NCBI GenBank assembly: GCA_004322005.1
Contig: SCRF01000062.1
Coordinates: 1-32,099 of the forward strand
Direction: 5' to 3'
DNA length: 32,099 bases
Source of the DNA: Rhodanobacter sp.
Lineage (GTDB): Bacteria; Pseudomonadota; Gammaproteobacteria; Xanthomonadales; Rhodanobacteraceae
Below the pieces are notes generated by a model. The model was not told the DNA's origin. It was given only the letters and a program-made list of their open reading frames with translations, and did not search any database. The number at the start of each line of letters is the position of its first letter. The stretch's first letter is position 1. The translations under genes and the position numbers were made by a program. Below, in pieces: positions 7,330 through 16,205 of the stretch.

Positions 7330-7677
7330 ATGCACCGCATGATGGTTCCGGTCATCGGCGGCCTGCTGGCGGCGATCGGCGGGTCGCCGCCGATCGCCGC
7401 CGCCGCGAAAGCGCAGGCCACCGCACATGCGCACCGGGTGCATGTGATCGTGATCGACAAGATGCAGTACGGCCCGATACCGGCCGGCCTGCGCGCCGGC
7501 GACAGCATCGAATGGGTCAATCACGACATCTTCGAGCACAGCGTCACCGCGCGCGACGGCCGTTTCGACATCGACCTGAAACCGGGCGCCAGCATGCGCA
7601 CGACGGCCGTGGCGGGAACCACCGCGTTCTTCTGCAAGTTCCACCCCGACATGACCGGCATGCTGGTGGTCAAGTAA
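7330..7677 (+). CDS. Cupredoxin (plastocyanin/azurin-like) copper protein
   Basis: A 115-aa exported small blue-copper-type protein. The hydrophobic N-terminus (residues 1-26, ending AAAA) is a signal peptide. Type 1 copper ligands are visible as His70 in FEHSVT and Cys102, His105 and Met108 in CKFHPDM. The strand WVNHDIFEHSV and the PGASM turn are typical of the family. It would carry electrons or bind copper in the periplasm. GGGAGC just before the ATG is the ribosome site; the spacing of 10 bp from the DUF4142 stop indicates one operon. Confidence 0.9.
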   Translation: MHRMMVPVIGGLLAAIGGSPPIAAAAKAQATAHAHRVHVIVIDKMQYGPIPAGLRAGDSIEWVNHDIFEHSVTARDGRFDIDLKPGASMRTTAVAGTTAFFCKFHPDMTGMLVVK

Positions 7678-7801
7678 TCTTGCAACAGGTATTTGCCTGC
7701 GGCGCTATACCCGGCACTCGGTTCTCCTGTGCCGATGGGATTTCATGCAGGGACGATCCAACCCGCACTTGTTTTTTTCCTTTTTCAAGGAGGGTGATTC
7801 C

Positions 7802-8047
7802 ATGACTTTCCGCACCACGCTTTTGATGACACAATGCGTGACGCACGATGTCCTGCGTTTCATCGTCGCGCGTCCTGAAGGGTTCGCCTTCGAGCCCGGC
7901 CGCGTGGACGAGGCGTTGCTGAAACGCCTCATCGTGGACTGGGATCAGCATTTCTATGTTTGCGGCCCGCCGCCGTTCAACGACGCGGTAATGCTGGCCC
8001 TGCGGCAGCTGGGCGCACAACCGGAGGCGCTGATCTTCGAGCAATAG
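7802..8047 (+). pseudogene. Flavodoxin/ferredoxin reductase relic with internal deletion
   Basis: The 81-aa frame joins the two ends of an FNR-family flavodoxin reductase that is normally about 220 aa. The N-terminal strand LMTQCVTHDVLRFIVARPEG, then FAFEPG, is followed directly by the C-terminal part VDEALLKRLIVDWDQHFYVC-GPPPFNDAV and ends ALIFEQ. Missing in between are the flavin-binding R-x-Y-S/T region and the first NAD(P)H-binding segment, about 140 residues. The joint is in frame. The start has a perfect AAGGAGG Shine-Dalgarno 8-9 nt upstream. The product cannot bind FAD in the usual way, so it is either a dead gene or a translated mini-protein. It lies downstream of the cupredoxin gene, fitting a former redox operon. 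Confidence 0.8.
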
Positions 8048-8077
8048 GCGCCGGGTCAATCCTGGTTTTCGGCTTGA

Positions 8078-10525
8078 TCAGTTGCCCGCAGCGCCCCCCT
8101 TCACCGGCTTCACGTACGTATTGAACAGCTCGTCGATGCGGCGGTATTCGTCGTACCAGGAGTCGGCATGGACAAAGCCGTGACGCTCCAGCGGGTACAG
8201 CGAGATCCAGAAGTTCGTCTTGTGCAGCTCGATGAAGCGCTGGTAGAGGCGGATCGAGTCGCCGGTCATCACGTTGTCGTCGATCAGGCCGTGTTCGATC
8301 AGCAGCGGGTCGCGCAGGTTGGCCGCGTACTCGATCGGCGAGCTGGTCTTGTAGGCCGCGGGGTCGAGCTGCGGGTCGTTGAGGATGTTGGAGGTGTATT
8401 CGTCGTTGTAGCTGGTCCAGTCCGACGGCGCGCGCAGCGCGGCGCCGGCGGCGAATTCACCCGGCGCGCGCAGCAGTGCCATTTCGGTCATGAAGCCGCC
8501 GTAGCTGCCGCCGTAGATGCCCACGCGCTGCGGATCGACGCCGTGGTTCTGCACCAGCCAGGCCTTGCCGTCGAGCAGGTCCTCCAGCTCCGGGTGGCCC
8601 ATCTGCCGGTAGATTGCGGTGCGCCAGGCGCGGCCGTAGCCTTCGGAGGCGCGGTAGTCCATGTCCAGCACCACGTAGCCCTGCTGCACCAGCAGGTTGT
8701 CGAACATCTGCTCGCGGAAGTAGAAAGTCGACGACAGCGTGACGTCCTGCAGGTAACCGGCGCCATGCACGAACAGCACGCCCGGACGCTTCACCGCATC
8801 GTTCTCGTCGGCCGGGCCGTAGTACTTCGCATAGATCACGCCGGCGCCGTGCGATGACGGCACCCGCACGATCTTCGGTACGATCCAGTGGTGCGCGGTG
8901 TAGGCCGGCTGCATGGTGTCGGTCAGCTCCTTCGCGCTGCCACCGGCCGCCGGTTGCACCGCGAGCTGCGCGAACGTGTATGGCCCGGAATGCAGCACCG
9001 CGAGCTGGCTGCCATCGGGCGACAGCTTGAAGTCGTCCATGCCCTGGTAGTGCGTGATGCGGGTCAGCGCACCGCCACCGACCGGCAGGCGATAGACATC
9101 GTAGCTGTAGGGCGCGAGCAGGTTGGTGCGCACGTAGAACCACCGGCCGTCATCGCTGAGCAGCGGATGGCTGACCTCGAAGCGCCCGCGCGTGAGCGCC
9201 TTCGCCTTGCCGGCGAGCGGTTTGGTATACAGCTGCGACCAGCCGGTCTGTTCGCTCAGGTACCACAGCGTGCGGTTGTCCCTGAGCCAGCCGAAATCGT
9301 TGAAGTTCCAGTTGATCCAGGCCGGATCGGTGAGCCGCTGCTGATTGACCAGCACGTGACGGCGGAAGTCGACGCTGGCGATCCAGCGATCCTTGTTGTC
9401 GATCGCGCGCAACTGGATCGCCAGCTCGCTGCCGTCGTCGCTCCACGCGATGCCGCCGCCGCCGCCGTCCTCGGCGCTGGCGATGATCCGCACCGGGCGC
9501 AGCTTGGGCGCCTTCAGCGCCTTGGCCTCGTCGCTCTTGCCGGCCTTCTCCAGCGCGGCGATGGCCTCGGCGCGCAGGGCCTTGAGCGGATCGTCCTTGA
9601 TTCCCGGCAGCACGTCGGTGCGCAGGGGGTAGGTCTGGTGCCTGGCCAGGTCCAGCAGCAGCAGCGACTGCGGTGCCGGGTCGTTGCGGCCGACATAGGT
9701 GCGCGCGTTCTGCGGCTCGGTGTAGCCGCTGTCGGTGACGTAGTGATTGACCAGCGGCGCCTTGCCGGCAGCGTAGTCCTTCGGCACGGTGACCAGCAGC
9801 ATCCAGCGGCCATCCGGCGACAGTTCGGTGTCTACCGGCTTGATCTTGTCGCCGAGCCAGAACGGCGCTGGCGCACGACCGGGGTCGGCCGCCTGCAGCG
9901 CCTTGTTTTCGTCGCGGATGGCCTGCTGGTCGGCCTTGATGTGGCGCAGCGTCTTGAACAGTTTCAGCTGCAGCTCGCCCAGTTGATCGGGCTGCTTCGC
10001 CTGCGGGTCGTCGGCGAACTTCAACACCGCCACCGGTGCGGTGACGGCGCTGGCGAGGTCGTAGCTGTACCAGTCGTTGCCGTCGCGGAACTGCAGCGCG
10101 TGGCCGTCGGCGGAAAACTGCGGCGCGGTTTCGGGCTGCGGGGTGCGCGTCACCTGCACCCGCCGGCCAGTGGCCAGATCCACCAGAAACACATCGCCGT
10201 GCAGGATGAAGGCCGCATGCCGGTGCGTACGGTCGAACACCGCCGGACCCTCGGCCTGCGCCATCGCGGCCGGGTCCAGCTTCACACTGCGGCCACTGAC
10301 CGGATCGACCCGGTACAGGTCGCGCACCGGGCTGCCGTCGCGCTTCACCTGGTAATACAGGCTGTGCCCGTCCACGCTCCAGTACGGCGATTCCACCGCC
10401 TGCCCGATCCAGTCGGGGTTGGCCATGATCGTTTCCAGGTCGAGCGGACGGCTGGCCGGCGGCATGGCCGCCATCGTCGGCAGGACCAGACAGGCAGCGA
10501 GAGCGGCAAGCAGAAGTCGGCGCAT
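8078..10525 (-). CDS. S9 family serine peptidase (prolyl oligopeptidase/DPP IV-like)
   Basis: An 815-aa exported peptidase. The signal peptide is MRRLLLAALAACLVLPTMAA. It is followed by a seven- or eight-bladed beta-propeller with repeated DGR/DGS strand motifs (about residues 50-560) and a C-terminal alpha/beta hydrolase domain. The catalytic serine is in GIYGGSYGGFMTE (about residue 674), the aspartate in HGLIDDNV (about 749) and the histidine in RHGFVHADSW (about 781). Members cleave dipeptides or short peptides in the periplasm. The ATG at 10525 is preferred over upstream in-frame starts because it puts the signal peptide at the N-terminus. It is a single gene, convergent with the reductase relic and divergent from the carboxylesterase. 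Confidence 0.93.
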   Translation of the reverse strand: MRRLLLAALAACLVLPTMAAMPPASRPLDLETIMANPDWIGQAVESPYWSVDGHSLYYQVKRDGSPVRDLYRVDPVSGRSVKLDPAAMAQAEGPAVFDRTHRHAAFILHGDVFLVDLATGRRVQVTRTPQPETAPQFSADGHALQFRDGNDWYSYDLASAVTAPVAVLKFADDPQAKQPDQLGELQLKLFKTLRHIKADQQAIRDENKALQAADPGRAPAPFWLGDKIKPVDTELSPDGRWMLLVTVPKDYAAGKAPLVNHYVTDSGYTEPQNARTYVGRNDPAPQSLLLLDLARHQTYPLRTDVLPGIKDDPLKALRAEAIAALEKAGKSDEAKALKAPKLRPVRIIASAEDGGGGGIAWSDDGSELAIQLRAIDNKDRWIASVDFRRHVLVNQQRLTDPAWINWNFNDFGWLRDNRTLWYLSEQTGWSQLYTKPLAGKAKALTRGRFEVSHPLLSDDGRWFYVRTNLLAPYSYDVYRLPVGGGALTRITHYQGMDDFKLSPDGSQLAVLHSGPYTFAQLAVQPAAGGSAKELTDTMQPAYTAHHWIVPKIVRVPSSHGAGVIYAKYYGPADENDAVKRPGVLFVHGAGYLQDVTLSSTFYFREQMFDNLLVQQGYVVLDMDYRASEGYGRAWRTAIYRQMGHPELEDLLDGKAWLVQNHGVDPQRVGIYGGSYGGFMTEMALLRAPGEFAAGAALRAPSDWTSYNDEYTSNILNDPQLDPAAYKTSSPIEYAANLRDPLLIEHGLIDDNVMTGDSIRLYQRFIELHKTNFWISLYPLERHGFVHADSWYDEYRRIDELFNTYVKPVKGGAAGN

Positions 10526-10711
10526 GGGTCGGGTTTCCGGACAAAAAAACAGCATAACCGAGCAGGGCGACAACGCACCGCAACCCGTGCCGAAAGTCAG
10601 GGGTGGTTGCGGGTGTCGCGGCATCGGCCACTGGCTCCGCTGACCCGCAAGATCGCAGGCGCACCCGGCGACGCGTTAAGCTGTCAAGACTTCCTTCGTC
10701 CCGAGTGCCGC

Positions 10712-11377
10712 ATGACGCTGCCCACTGTCGAACACGAAACCGCCGCCCACCCCACGCACAGCGTGATCTGGCTGCATGGCCTGGGTGCCGACGGCAATGA
10801 TTTCGCGCCGATCGTGCCCGAACTGGTGGCGCCGGGCTGGCCGGCATTGCGCTTCGTGTTTCCGCATGCGCCGGTGCGGCCGGTGACGATCAACAACGGC
10901 ATGTCGATGCGCGCCTGGTACGACATCGCCGGATTCGATCCCCACTCGCGCCAGGACGTGGCCGGCATCCGCGCCTCGATGGGCGAGGTGGAAACCCTGA
11001 TCGCCCGCGAGCACGCCCGCGGCGTGCCCAGCGAACGGATCGTGCTGGCCGGCTTCTCGCAGGGCGGCGCGATCGCCCTGGCGGCCGGGCTGTGCCATGC
11101 CGGAAAACTTGCCGGCATGATCGCGCTGTCGACCTATCTGCCGATGTCCGCCACGCTCGTCGCCGAACGCGGCACGGCCAATGCCGCCACGCCGATTTTC
11201 TGGGGCCACGGCACGGCCGATCCGGTGGTGGTGCTGCAACGCGGCGTCGATTCGCGCGACCGGCTGCAGTCGCTGGGCTACCCGCTGGACTGGCATACCT
11301 ACCCGATGGCGCACGCGGTCTGCGCCGAGGAAATCGCCGACCTGCGCACGTGGCTTGGCCAGCGCCTGGTCCCGTAG
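10712..11377 (+). CDS. Carboxylesterase, alpha/beta hydrolase (phospholipase/carboxylesterase family)
   Basis: A 221-aa cytoplasmic serine hydrolase, like the esterase II/acyl-protein thioesterase family. Features in order are WLHGLGADGNDFAPIVPEL (oxyanion loop), nucleophile Ser in LAGFSQGGAIAL, Asp in WGHGTADPVV and His in YPMAHAVCAEEI. Length and motif spacing are normal. It hydrolyses short- to medium-chain acyl esters in vitro in known relatives. The last codons are CTG GTC CCG TAG, and this TAG belongs to the GTAGGAGC terminus of the REPIN that follows, so the element defines the end of the protein. Confidence 0.93.
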   Translation: MTLPTVEHETAAHPTHSVIWLHGLGADGNDFAPIVPELVAPGWPALRFVFPHAPVRPVTINNGMSMRAWYDIAGFDPHSRQDVAGIRASMGEVETLIAREHARGVPSERIVLAGFSQGGAIALAAGLCHAGKLAGMIALSTYLPMSATLVAERGTANAATPIFWGHGTADPVVVLQRGVDSRDRLQSLGYPLDWHTYPMAHAVCAEEIADLRTWLGQRLVP

Positions 11378-11455
11378 GAGCCCGCTTGCGGGCGATGCTC
11401 TTTAGTCTGTCCACCTGACGCGACCAAAGAGCATCGCCCGCGAGCGGGCTCCTAC
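11374..11455. repeat. REPIN (inverted pair of REP sequences), copy 1
   Basis: GTAGGAGCCCGCTTGCGGGC at the left is mirrored by GCCCGCGAGCGGGCTCCTAC at the right, around a loop containing the pair GATGCTCTTT / AAAGAGCATC. It lies between the carboxylesterase and algZ and supplies the esterase stop codon. No RAYT transposase gene is in this window. Confidence 0.9.
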
Positions 11456-11518
11456 GGTTTTCGCGGGGGTGCCGGGGAACAGGCGGGCGCTCGCCGCGCA
11501 TGCGGCATACTTGCCCGC

Positions 11519-12574
11519 ATGCGCGCATCCATCCCTGCCACCCGCGGCCCGCGTGACCGCATCGAATACAGCCCGCTGCCGGATTTCTGCCAGCTGCCGG
11601 CGCTGTTCGCGCTGTTCGTGGTAGGTGCGCTGACGGTGACGGTGATGTGGCTGGCGCGGGACAACCAGCGCGACTGGCCCGCCTACAGCGTCAGCATGCT
11701 GTTCGTGACGTGGCTGACCCTGGTGATCGCGGTAACCGTGTGCAAGCTGCGGCCGTCGCTGCAGCGGCTGCCCGGGCACACCCCGTATTTCGGCGTGTGG
11801 CTGCTGATCGTGCTGATCGTGGCGGTCGCCAGCGCGCTGGCGCACTGGTTCGACGGTGCCTTGCAGATGCAGATGCTCGGCAGCAGCGCGCTTGTCTTCG
11901 TGCGCGACAACGTGCTGATCGCCGCCCTGCTGGGTGCCGCGATGCTGCGCTACTTCTACGTTTTGACGCAGTGGCAGACCCGGCTGGCCGCGGCCACCCG
12001 GGCGCAGGTCGAGGCGCTGCAGGCACGCATCCGGCCGCACTTCCTGTTCAACAGCATGAACACGGTGGCCGCCCTGATCCGGGTCGATCCGGTGGCCGCC
12101 GAGCGCACGGTGGAGGATCTGTCCGAACTGTTTCGCGCCGCGCTGGGCCAGCACGACACCGGCGATGGCACCCTGGGCGAGGAGCTGGCGCTGATCGAGC
12201 GTTACCTGGCGATCGAGCAGCTGCGGCTGGGCGAACGCCTGCGCGTGCGCCGCGAGCTGGACGAGCTGCCCGCGGATTTCCCGCTGCCGCGCTTGCTGCT
12301 GCAGCCGCTGGTGGAAAACGCGGTGCGGCATGGCATCCAGCCGCTGCGCGATGGCGGCGAGGTGGTACTTCGCGGCCGGCGCGACGGCGGCGGCATCCGC
12401 ATCGAGATCGTCAACCCGCTGCCGGCCACGCCCGCCGAACCGGGCAACGGTCACGGCCTGGACAGCGTGCGCCAGCGCGTCGCCTTTCGCTACGGACCGC
12501 GCTCCAGGGTGACCGCCGGCGCGCAGGGCGACCGCTTCGTGGTGCTGCTGCAGTTGCCGGGGCCGCCCGCGTGA
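11519..12574 (+). CDS. algZ: Sensor histidine kinase, AlgZ/LytS type
   Basis: A 351-aa inner-membrane kinase with four hydrophobic segments (about residues 25-45, 55-75, 90-110, 125-145) and a His_kinase (LytS-like) catalytic region. The phospho-acceptor is in RIRPHFLFNSMNTV (about residue 173). The ATP-binding N-box is LVENAVRHGI (about 264) and a G-box is NGHGLDSVRQR. It lacks a periplasmic sensor domain, as in AlgZ (FimS) of Pseudomonas. The stop overlaps the start of the response regulator (TGATG), so they are one operon. In relatives this pair regulates type IV pili and alginate, and the minor pilin operon lies in the same window about 10 kb away. Confidence 0.92.
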   Translation: MRASIPATRGPRDRIEYSPLPDFCQLPALFALFVVGALTVTVMWLARDNQRDWPAYSVSMLFVTWLTLVIAVTVCKLRPSLQRLPGHTPYFGVWLLIVLIVAVASALAHWFDGALQMQMLGSSALVFVRDNVLIAALLGAAMLRYFYVLTQWQTRLAAATRAQVEALQARIRPHFLFNSMNTVAALIRVDPVAAERTVEDLSELFRAALGQHDTGDGTLGEELALIERYLAIEQLRLGERLRVRRELDELPADFPLPRLLLQPLVENAVRHGIQPLRDGGEVVLRGRRDGGGIRIEIVNPLPATPAEPGNGHGLDSVRQRVAFRYGPRSRVTAGAQGDRFVVLLQLPGPPA

Positions 12575-13278
12575 TGCGCGTGCTGATCGTCGACGACGAA
12601 CCGCTGGCGCGGGCGCGGCTGGCCGCGCTGCTCGGCGAGTGCGCCGCGGTGGAGATCGTCGGCAGCGTCGGCGATGGCGAAACCGCACTCGGCGCGATCA
12701 ACCAGCTGCAACCGGATCTGCTGCTGCTGGACATCAACATGCCCGGGCTCGACGGCACCGCGCTGGCGCAGCGGCTGGGCGACCGCGCGCGGCCGCAGGT
12801 GGTTTTCTGCACCGCCTACGAAGCGCACGCGCTCAAGGCGTTCGAGCTGGGTGCGGTCGACTACCTGCTCAAGCCGGTGCGGCTGGAACGGCTGCGAGAG
12901 GCATTGCAGCGCGCACGGCAGCGGCTCGTCGAAGTGCCGCGCGAAGCGGTCGCCTGGCTGCACGGGCGGCTCCACGGCGAGGAGGTCCGCATTGCGCTGG
13001 ACGAAGTGATCTGCCTGCTCGCCGAGGAAAAATACGTGGTCGTGCAGCACCGCCGCGGCGAGCTGCTGATCGAGGAATCGCTGCGTCAGCTGGAAGAGGC
13101 TTACCCCGGTCAGCTGATCCGCCTGCACCGCAACTGCCTGCTGCCGCCGGCGCGCCTGCTCGGCATCAGGACCCTCGCCGACGGCCGCGTGCTGGCCCGC
13201 CTCGACGGCACCGAACTCAGCCCGGAAATCAGCCGGCGCAACCTGCCGGCCGTGCGCAAGCTGCTGCGGCTGGGGTGA
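12574..13278 (+). CDS. algR: LytTR-family response regulator, AlgR type
   Basis: A 234-aa DNA-binding response regulator. The receiver domain spans residues 1-120, with the acidic pair Asp7/Asp8 in LIVDDEPLAR, phospho-acceptor Asp53 in LLLLDINMPG and the conserved Lys in DYLLKPVRLE. The LytTR DNA-binding domain spans about 135-232, including EEKYVVVQHRRGELLIEESL and the family hallmark LIRLHRNCLL. It is partner of the overlapping kinase gene. AlgR homologues activate the fimU-pilVWXY1Y2E operon in Pseudomonas; whether that holds here is inference. Confidence 0.92.
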   Translation: MRVLIVDDEPLARARLAALLGECAAVEIVGSVGDGETALGAINQLQPDLLLLDINMPGLDGTALAQRLGDRARPQVVFCTAYEAHALKAFELGAVDYLLKPVRLERLREALQRARQRLVEVPREAVAWLHGRLHGEEVRIALDEVICLLAEEKYVVVQHRRGELLIEESLRQLEEAYPGQLIRLHRNCLLPPARLLGIRTLADGRVLARLDGTELSPEISRRNLPAVRKLLRLG

Positions 13279-13516
13279 GCGGCGCCGCCGCTTTTGATGG
13301 CGTGCGGGGAACGGTATTGTCCGGAACCGGCATCTGCGGCTTTGGTCGGTCTGCGGTAGCTTGCGCACCTGCCGCGGCGATGGCAGGCGTGCGGGCGCGG
13401 GCCGATGATCAGGCACAAAGCTGGGGTCAGCAAAGCTAGGGTCACGTCTTGTATTGCCACATCTGAAAACCCAGTGGTCACGTCTTGCTGGGTGAATCCG
13501 CCGGGGGTTGCAACGG
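13279..13516. repeat. Intergenic direct-repeat relic between algR and folD
   Basis: GGTCACGTCTTG occurs at 13440-13451 and again at 13476-13487, 36 bp apart. A related GGGGTCAGCAAAGCT word lies just before. The region has no ORF of its own. Such GGTCA-rich direct repeats resemble remains of a transposable-element end, but no element can be named. It lies where algR and folD converge. Confidence 0.45.
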
Positions 13517-14380
13517 TCAAGCCGTGGTGGTGGGGTTCGCCTCGGCGGCTTCCAGCGTGTTTTCCATCAGGGTGGCCACGGTCATCGGGCCGACGCCGCC
13601 GGGTACCGGGGTGATCCAGCTGGCATGCAATGCGGCCGCGTCGAAATCCACGTCGCCGACCAGCCGGCCGTCGTCGAGCCGGTTGATGCCGACATCGATC
13701 ACCACCGCGCCCGGCTTGATCCATTCGCCGCTGACCAGGCCCGGCTTGCCGACCGCCACGATCAGGATATCGGCCTGCCGCACGTAGTGCTCCAGATTCC
13801 GCGTGAAGCGATGGCAGCTGGTGGTGGTGCAGCCGGCGATCATCAGCTCCAGCACCAGCGGCCGCCCCACATGGTTGGATACCCCCACCACCACCGCATG
13901 CTGGCCGCGCACCGGCCGGTCGGTGTGGCCGAGCAGGGTCATCACGCCCCTGGGCGTGCACGGGCGCAGGCCGAAGCGGCGCAGCGCGAGGCGGCCCACG
14001 TTCACCGCCTGGAAGCCGTCCACGTCCTTGTCCGGATCGATGCGGTCGACCAGCGCATCCTCGTCGATGTGATCGGGCAGCGGCGACTGCACCAGGATGC
14101 CATGCACGTGCGGGTCGGCATTGAGCCGGTCGATCAGCGCGAACAGTTCGTCCTGGCGGGCGTCGGACGGGAAATCGTAATCGAACGAGCGGAAGCCGAC
14201 CTGATGGCAGGCCTTGCGCTTGTTGCGCACGTATACCGACGAGGCGGCATCGTCGCCCACCAGGATCACCGCCAGCCCGGGCGCCGCCAGCCCCTGCGCC
14301 AGCCGCTCGGCGACGCGCCGGCCGACACGCTCCAGCACCTCCTGCGCGATGCGTTTGCCGTCGAGAATGCGTGCGCTCAT
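13517..14380 (-). CDS. folD: Bifunctional methylenetetrahydrofolate dehydrogenase/cyclohydrolase
   Basis: FolD interconverts 5,10-methylene-, methenyl- and 10-formyl-tetrahydrofolate with NADP in the cytoplasm, supplying one-carbon units. The 287-aa length is normal. Motifs are [14 protein letters not shown] with the catalytic Lys, [24 protein letters not shown] and the C-terminal [16 protein letters not shown]. The dinucleotide motif reads [10 protein letters not shown] where E. coli has GRSNIVGRP; the change to GVSNHVG is what I expect in xanthomonads rather than damage. It is divergent from the permease gene, with about 160 bp between. Confidence 0.96.
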   Translation of the reverse strand: MSARILDGKRIAQEVLERVGRRVAERLAQGLAAPGLAVILVGDDAASSVYVRNKRKACHQVGFRSFDYDFPSDARQDELFALIDRLNADPHVHGILVQSPLPDHIDEDALVDRIDPDKDVDGFQAVNVGRLALRRFGLRPCTPRGVMTLLGHTDRPVRGQHAVVVGVSNHVGRPLVLELMIAGCTTTSCHRFTRNLEHYVRQADILIVAVGKPGLVSGEWIKPGAVVIDVGINRLDDGRLVGDVDFDAAALHASWITPVPGGVGPMTVATLMENTLEAAEANPTTTA

Positions 14381-14538
14381 GCGGATGCCCGGTCGTAAAG
14401 TCCCTCATTATCGCGGCTCTGCCGGATGCGCACAAACGGCGCGCCGCGCGAGCGCCGCCCGCCGCGGCCGGACAGGGGCTGCACGGCGGGCGCGGTTCTC
14501 TGTATGTTGGCGCATCCCACTTGGCGAAGGTGCGCGGC

Positions 14539-15915
14539 ATGACTGACCTCCTGGAGCACCCGGATCACCTCCGGCGCAGCCTGTCCAACCGGCATCTGCA
14601 GCTGATCGCGCTGGGCGGCGCGATCGGCACCGGTCTGTTCATGGGCTCGGGCAAGACGATCAGCCTGGCCGGACCGTCGATCGTGCTGGTCTACCTGATC
14701 ATCGGGGTGATGCTGTTCTTCGTGATGCGGGCGATGGGCGAGCTGCTGCTGTCGAACCTGGCGTACAAGTCGTTCATCGATTTCTCGACCGACCTGCTCG
14801 GCCCCTGGGTCGGCTTCTTCTGCGGCTGGACCTACTGGTTCTGCTGGATCATCACCGCGATTGCCGAGGTGATCGCGATCGCGGCGTATGCCCAGTTCTG
14901 GTTTCCGGGGCTGGCGCCGTGGATCCCGGCGCTGCTGTGCGTGCTGTTGCTGCTGGGCCTGAACCTGGCGACGGTGCGGCTGTTCGGCGAGATGGAATTC
15001 TGGTTCGCGCTGATCAAGATCGTCGCCATCTGCGCGCTGATCGTGACCGGGTTCGCGCTGGTCGTCTGGGGTTTCCGCTCGCCGTCGGGGCATGCGGCCT
15101 CGCTGGCCAATCTGTGGAACGACGGCGGCTTTTTCCCCAAGGGGGTGGGCGGCTTCTTCGCCGGGTTCCAGATCGCGGTGTTCGCGTTCGTCGGCATCGA
15201 GCTGGTCGGCACCACCGCCGCCGAGACGGCCGATCCCGAGCGCAACCTGCCCAAGGCGATCAACTCGATCCCGGTGCGCATCATCATCTTCTACATGCTG
15301 GCGCTGATCGCGATCATGGCGGTGACGCCGTGGCACATGGTCGAGCCGGGCAAGAGCCCGTTCGTGCAACTGTTCGTGCTGGCCGGCATCCCGGCCGCCG
15401 CCGGCCTGATCAACTTCGTGGTGCTGACCTCGGCCACCTCCTCGGCCAACAGCGGCATCTTCTCCACCAGCCGCATGCTCTACGGCCTGGCCGAGGAAGA
15501 CCATGCGCCGAAGGCATTCGCGCGGCTGTCGCGCGCGGCGGTGCCGTCGCGTGGTTTGCTGTTCTCCTGCTTCTGCCTGCTGCTGGGGGCGATGCTGGTC
15601 TACCTGATCCCCAACCTGGTCACCGCCTTCACCCTGGTCACCACGCTGGCCGCGGTGCTTTTCATGTTCGTGTGGTCGCTGATCCTGTGCGCCTACATCG
15701 CCTATCGCCGCCGGCGTCCGCAACTGCATCTGGCGTCGAAGTACAAGATGCCCGGCGGCGTCTTCATGTGCTGGGTATGCCTGGCCTTCTTCGTGTTCGT
15801 GCTCGGCCTGCTGGCGCTGCAGCCGGATACCCGCGAGGCGCTGCTGGCCAGTCCCGCGTGGTTCGTGCTGCTGGCGCTCGGCTATGCCTGGAAGGGGCGC
15901 AAGGCACGGCGCTGA
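14539..15915 (+). CDS. Amino acid permease, APC family (CycA/AroP-like)
   Basis: A 458-aa inner-membrane amino acid:proton symporter with about 12 membrane helices. The substrate-binding first helix has IALGGAIGTGLFMGSGKTIS. The family segment GFQIAVFAFVGIELVGTTAA, then ETADPERNLPKAINSIPVRI, is diagnostic of the AAT subfamily, as is the later SANSGIFSTSRMLYGLAEED. It resembles D-serine/D-alanine/glycine transporters (CycA), but substrate cannot be fixed by sequence alone. The ATG at 14539 (MTDLLEHPDHLRRSLSNRHL) gives the standard N-terminal cytoplasmic tail; the ribosome site is weak. Monocistronic, followed by a REPIN. Confidence 0.93.
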   Translation: MTDLLEHPDHLRRSLSNRHLQLIALGGAIGTGLFMGSGKTISLAGPSIVLVYLIIGVMLFFVMRAMGELLLSNLAYKSFIDFSTDLLGPWVGFFCGWTYWFCWIITAIAEVIAIAAYAQFWFPGLAPWIPALLCVLLLLGLNLATVRLFGEMEFWFALIKIVAICALIVTGFALVVWGFRSPSGHAASLANLWNDGGFFPKGVGGFFAGFQIAVFAFVGIELVGTTAAETADPERNLPKAINSIPVRIIIFYMLALIAIMAVTPWHMVEPGKSPFVQLFVLAGIPAAAGLINFVVLTSATSSANSGIFSTSRMLYGLAEEDHAPKAFARLSRAAVPSRGLLFSCFCLLLGAMLVYLIPNLVTAFTLVTTLAAVLFMFVWSLILCAYIAYRRRRPQLHLASKYKMPGGVFMCWVCLAFFVFVLGLLALQPDTREALLASPAWFVLLALGYAWKGRKARR

Positions 15916-15945
15916 CTGAAAGGGCACCTTGGCCAACCCCAATTC

Positions 15946-16018
15946 GTAGGAGCGCGCTTGCGCGCGATGCTCTTTGCCAGGGGTGGAGCAAGAGCATCGC
16001 GCGCAAGCGCGCTCCTAC
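15946..16018. repeat. REPIN, copy 2
   Basis: GTAGGAGCGCGCTTGCGCGC is mirrored by GCGCGCAAGCGCGCTCCTAC, with internal GATGCTCTT / AAGAGCATC. The 73-bp doublet lies 30 bp after the permease stop and could also stabilise the 3' end of that mRNA. Confidence 0.9.
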
Positions 16019-16205
16019 GTGGTGCGGTCCGAGTGCCGGGGACCGGGTTGTTCGGGGTTTCCGCAGGCCTGCCGGAAGTCCCGCCGGTACGTGATGGAGT
16101 CCGCGCGCCTGATCGCCGGCAACAGCGACGTGGCGGGGATCCAGGCTGAATCCAGTGCGAGTGTTCAGCCGCGGCAGCGCGGCCCCGCAAAATAGGGCGT
16201 GCGGG

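Noticed and set aside
8888-10711. Very long plus-strand open frame upstream of the carboxylesterase
   Set aside because: It is the antisense shadow of the S9 peptidase, whose motifs and signal peptide are clear; the esterase starts at 10712.
13517-14380. FolD with GVSNHVG in place of GRSNIVG as a damaged cofactor site
   Set aside because: From memory this variant is usual in xanthomonad FolD proteins, and all other motifs are intact.
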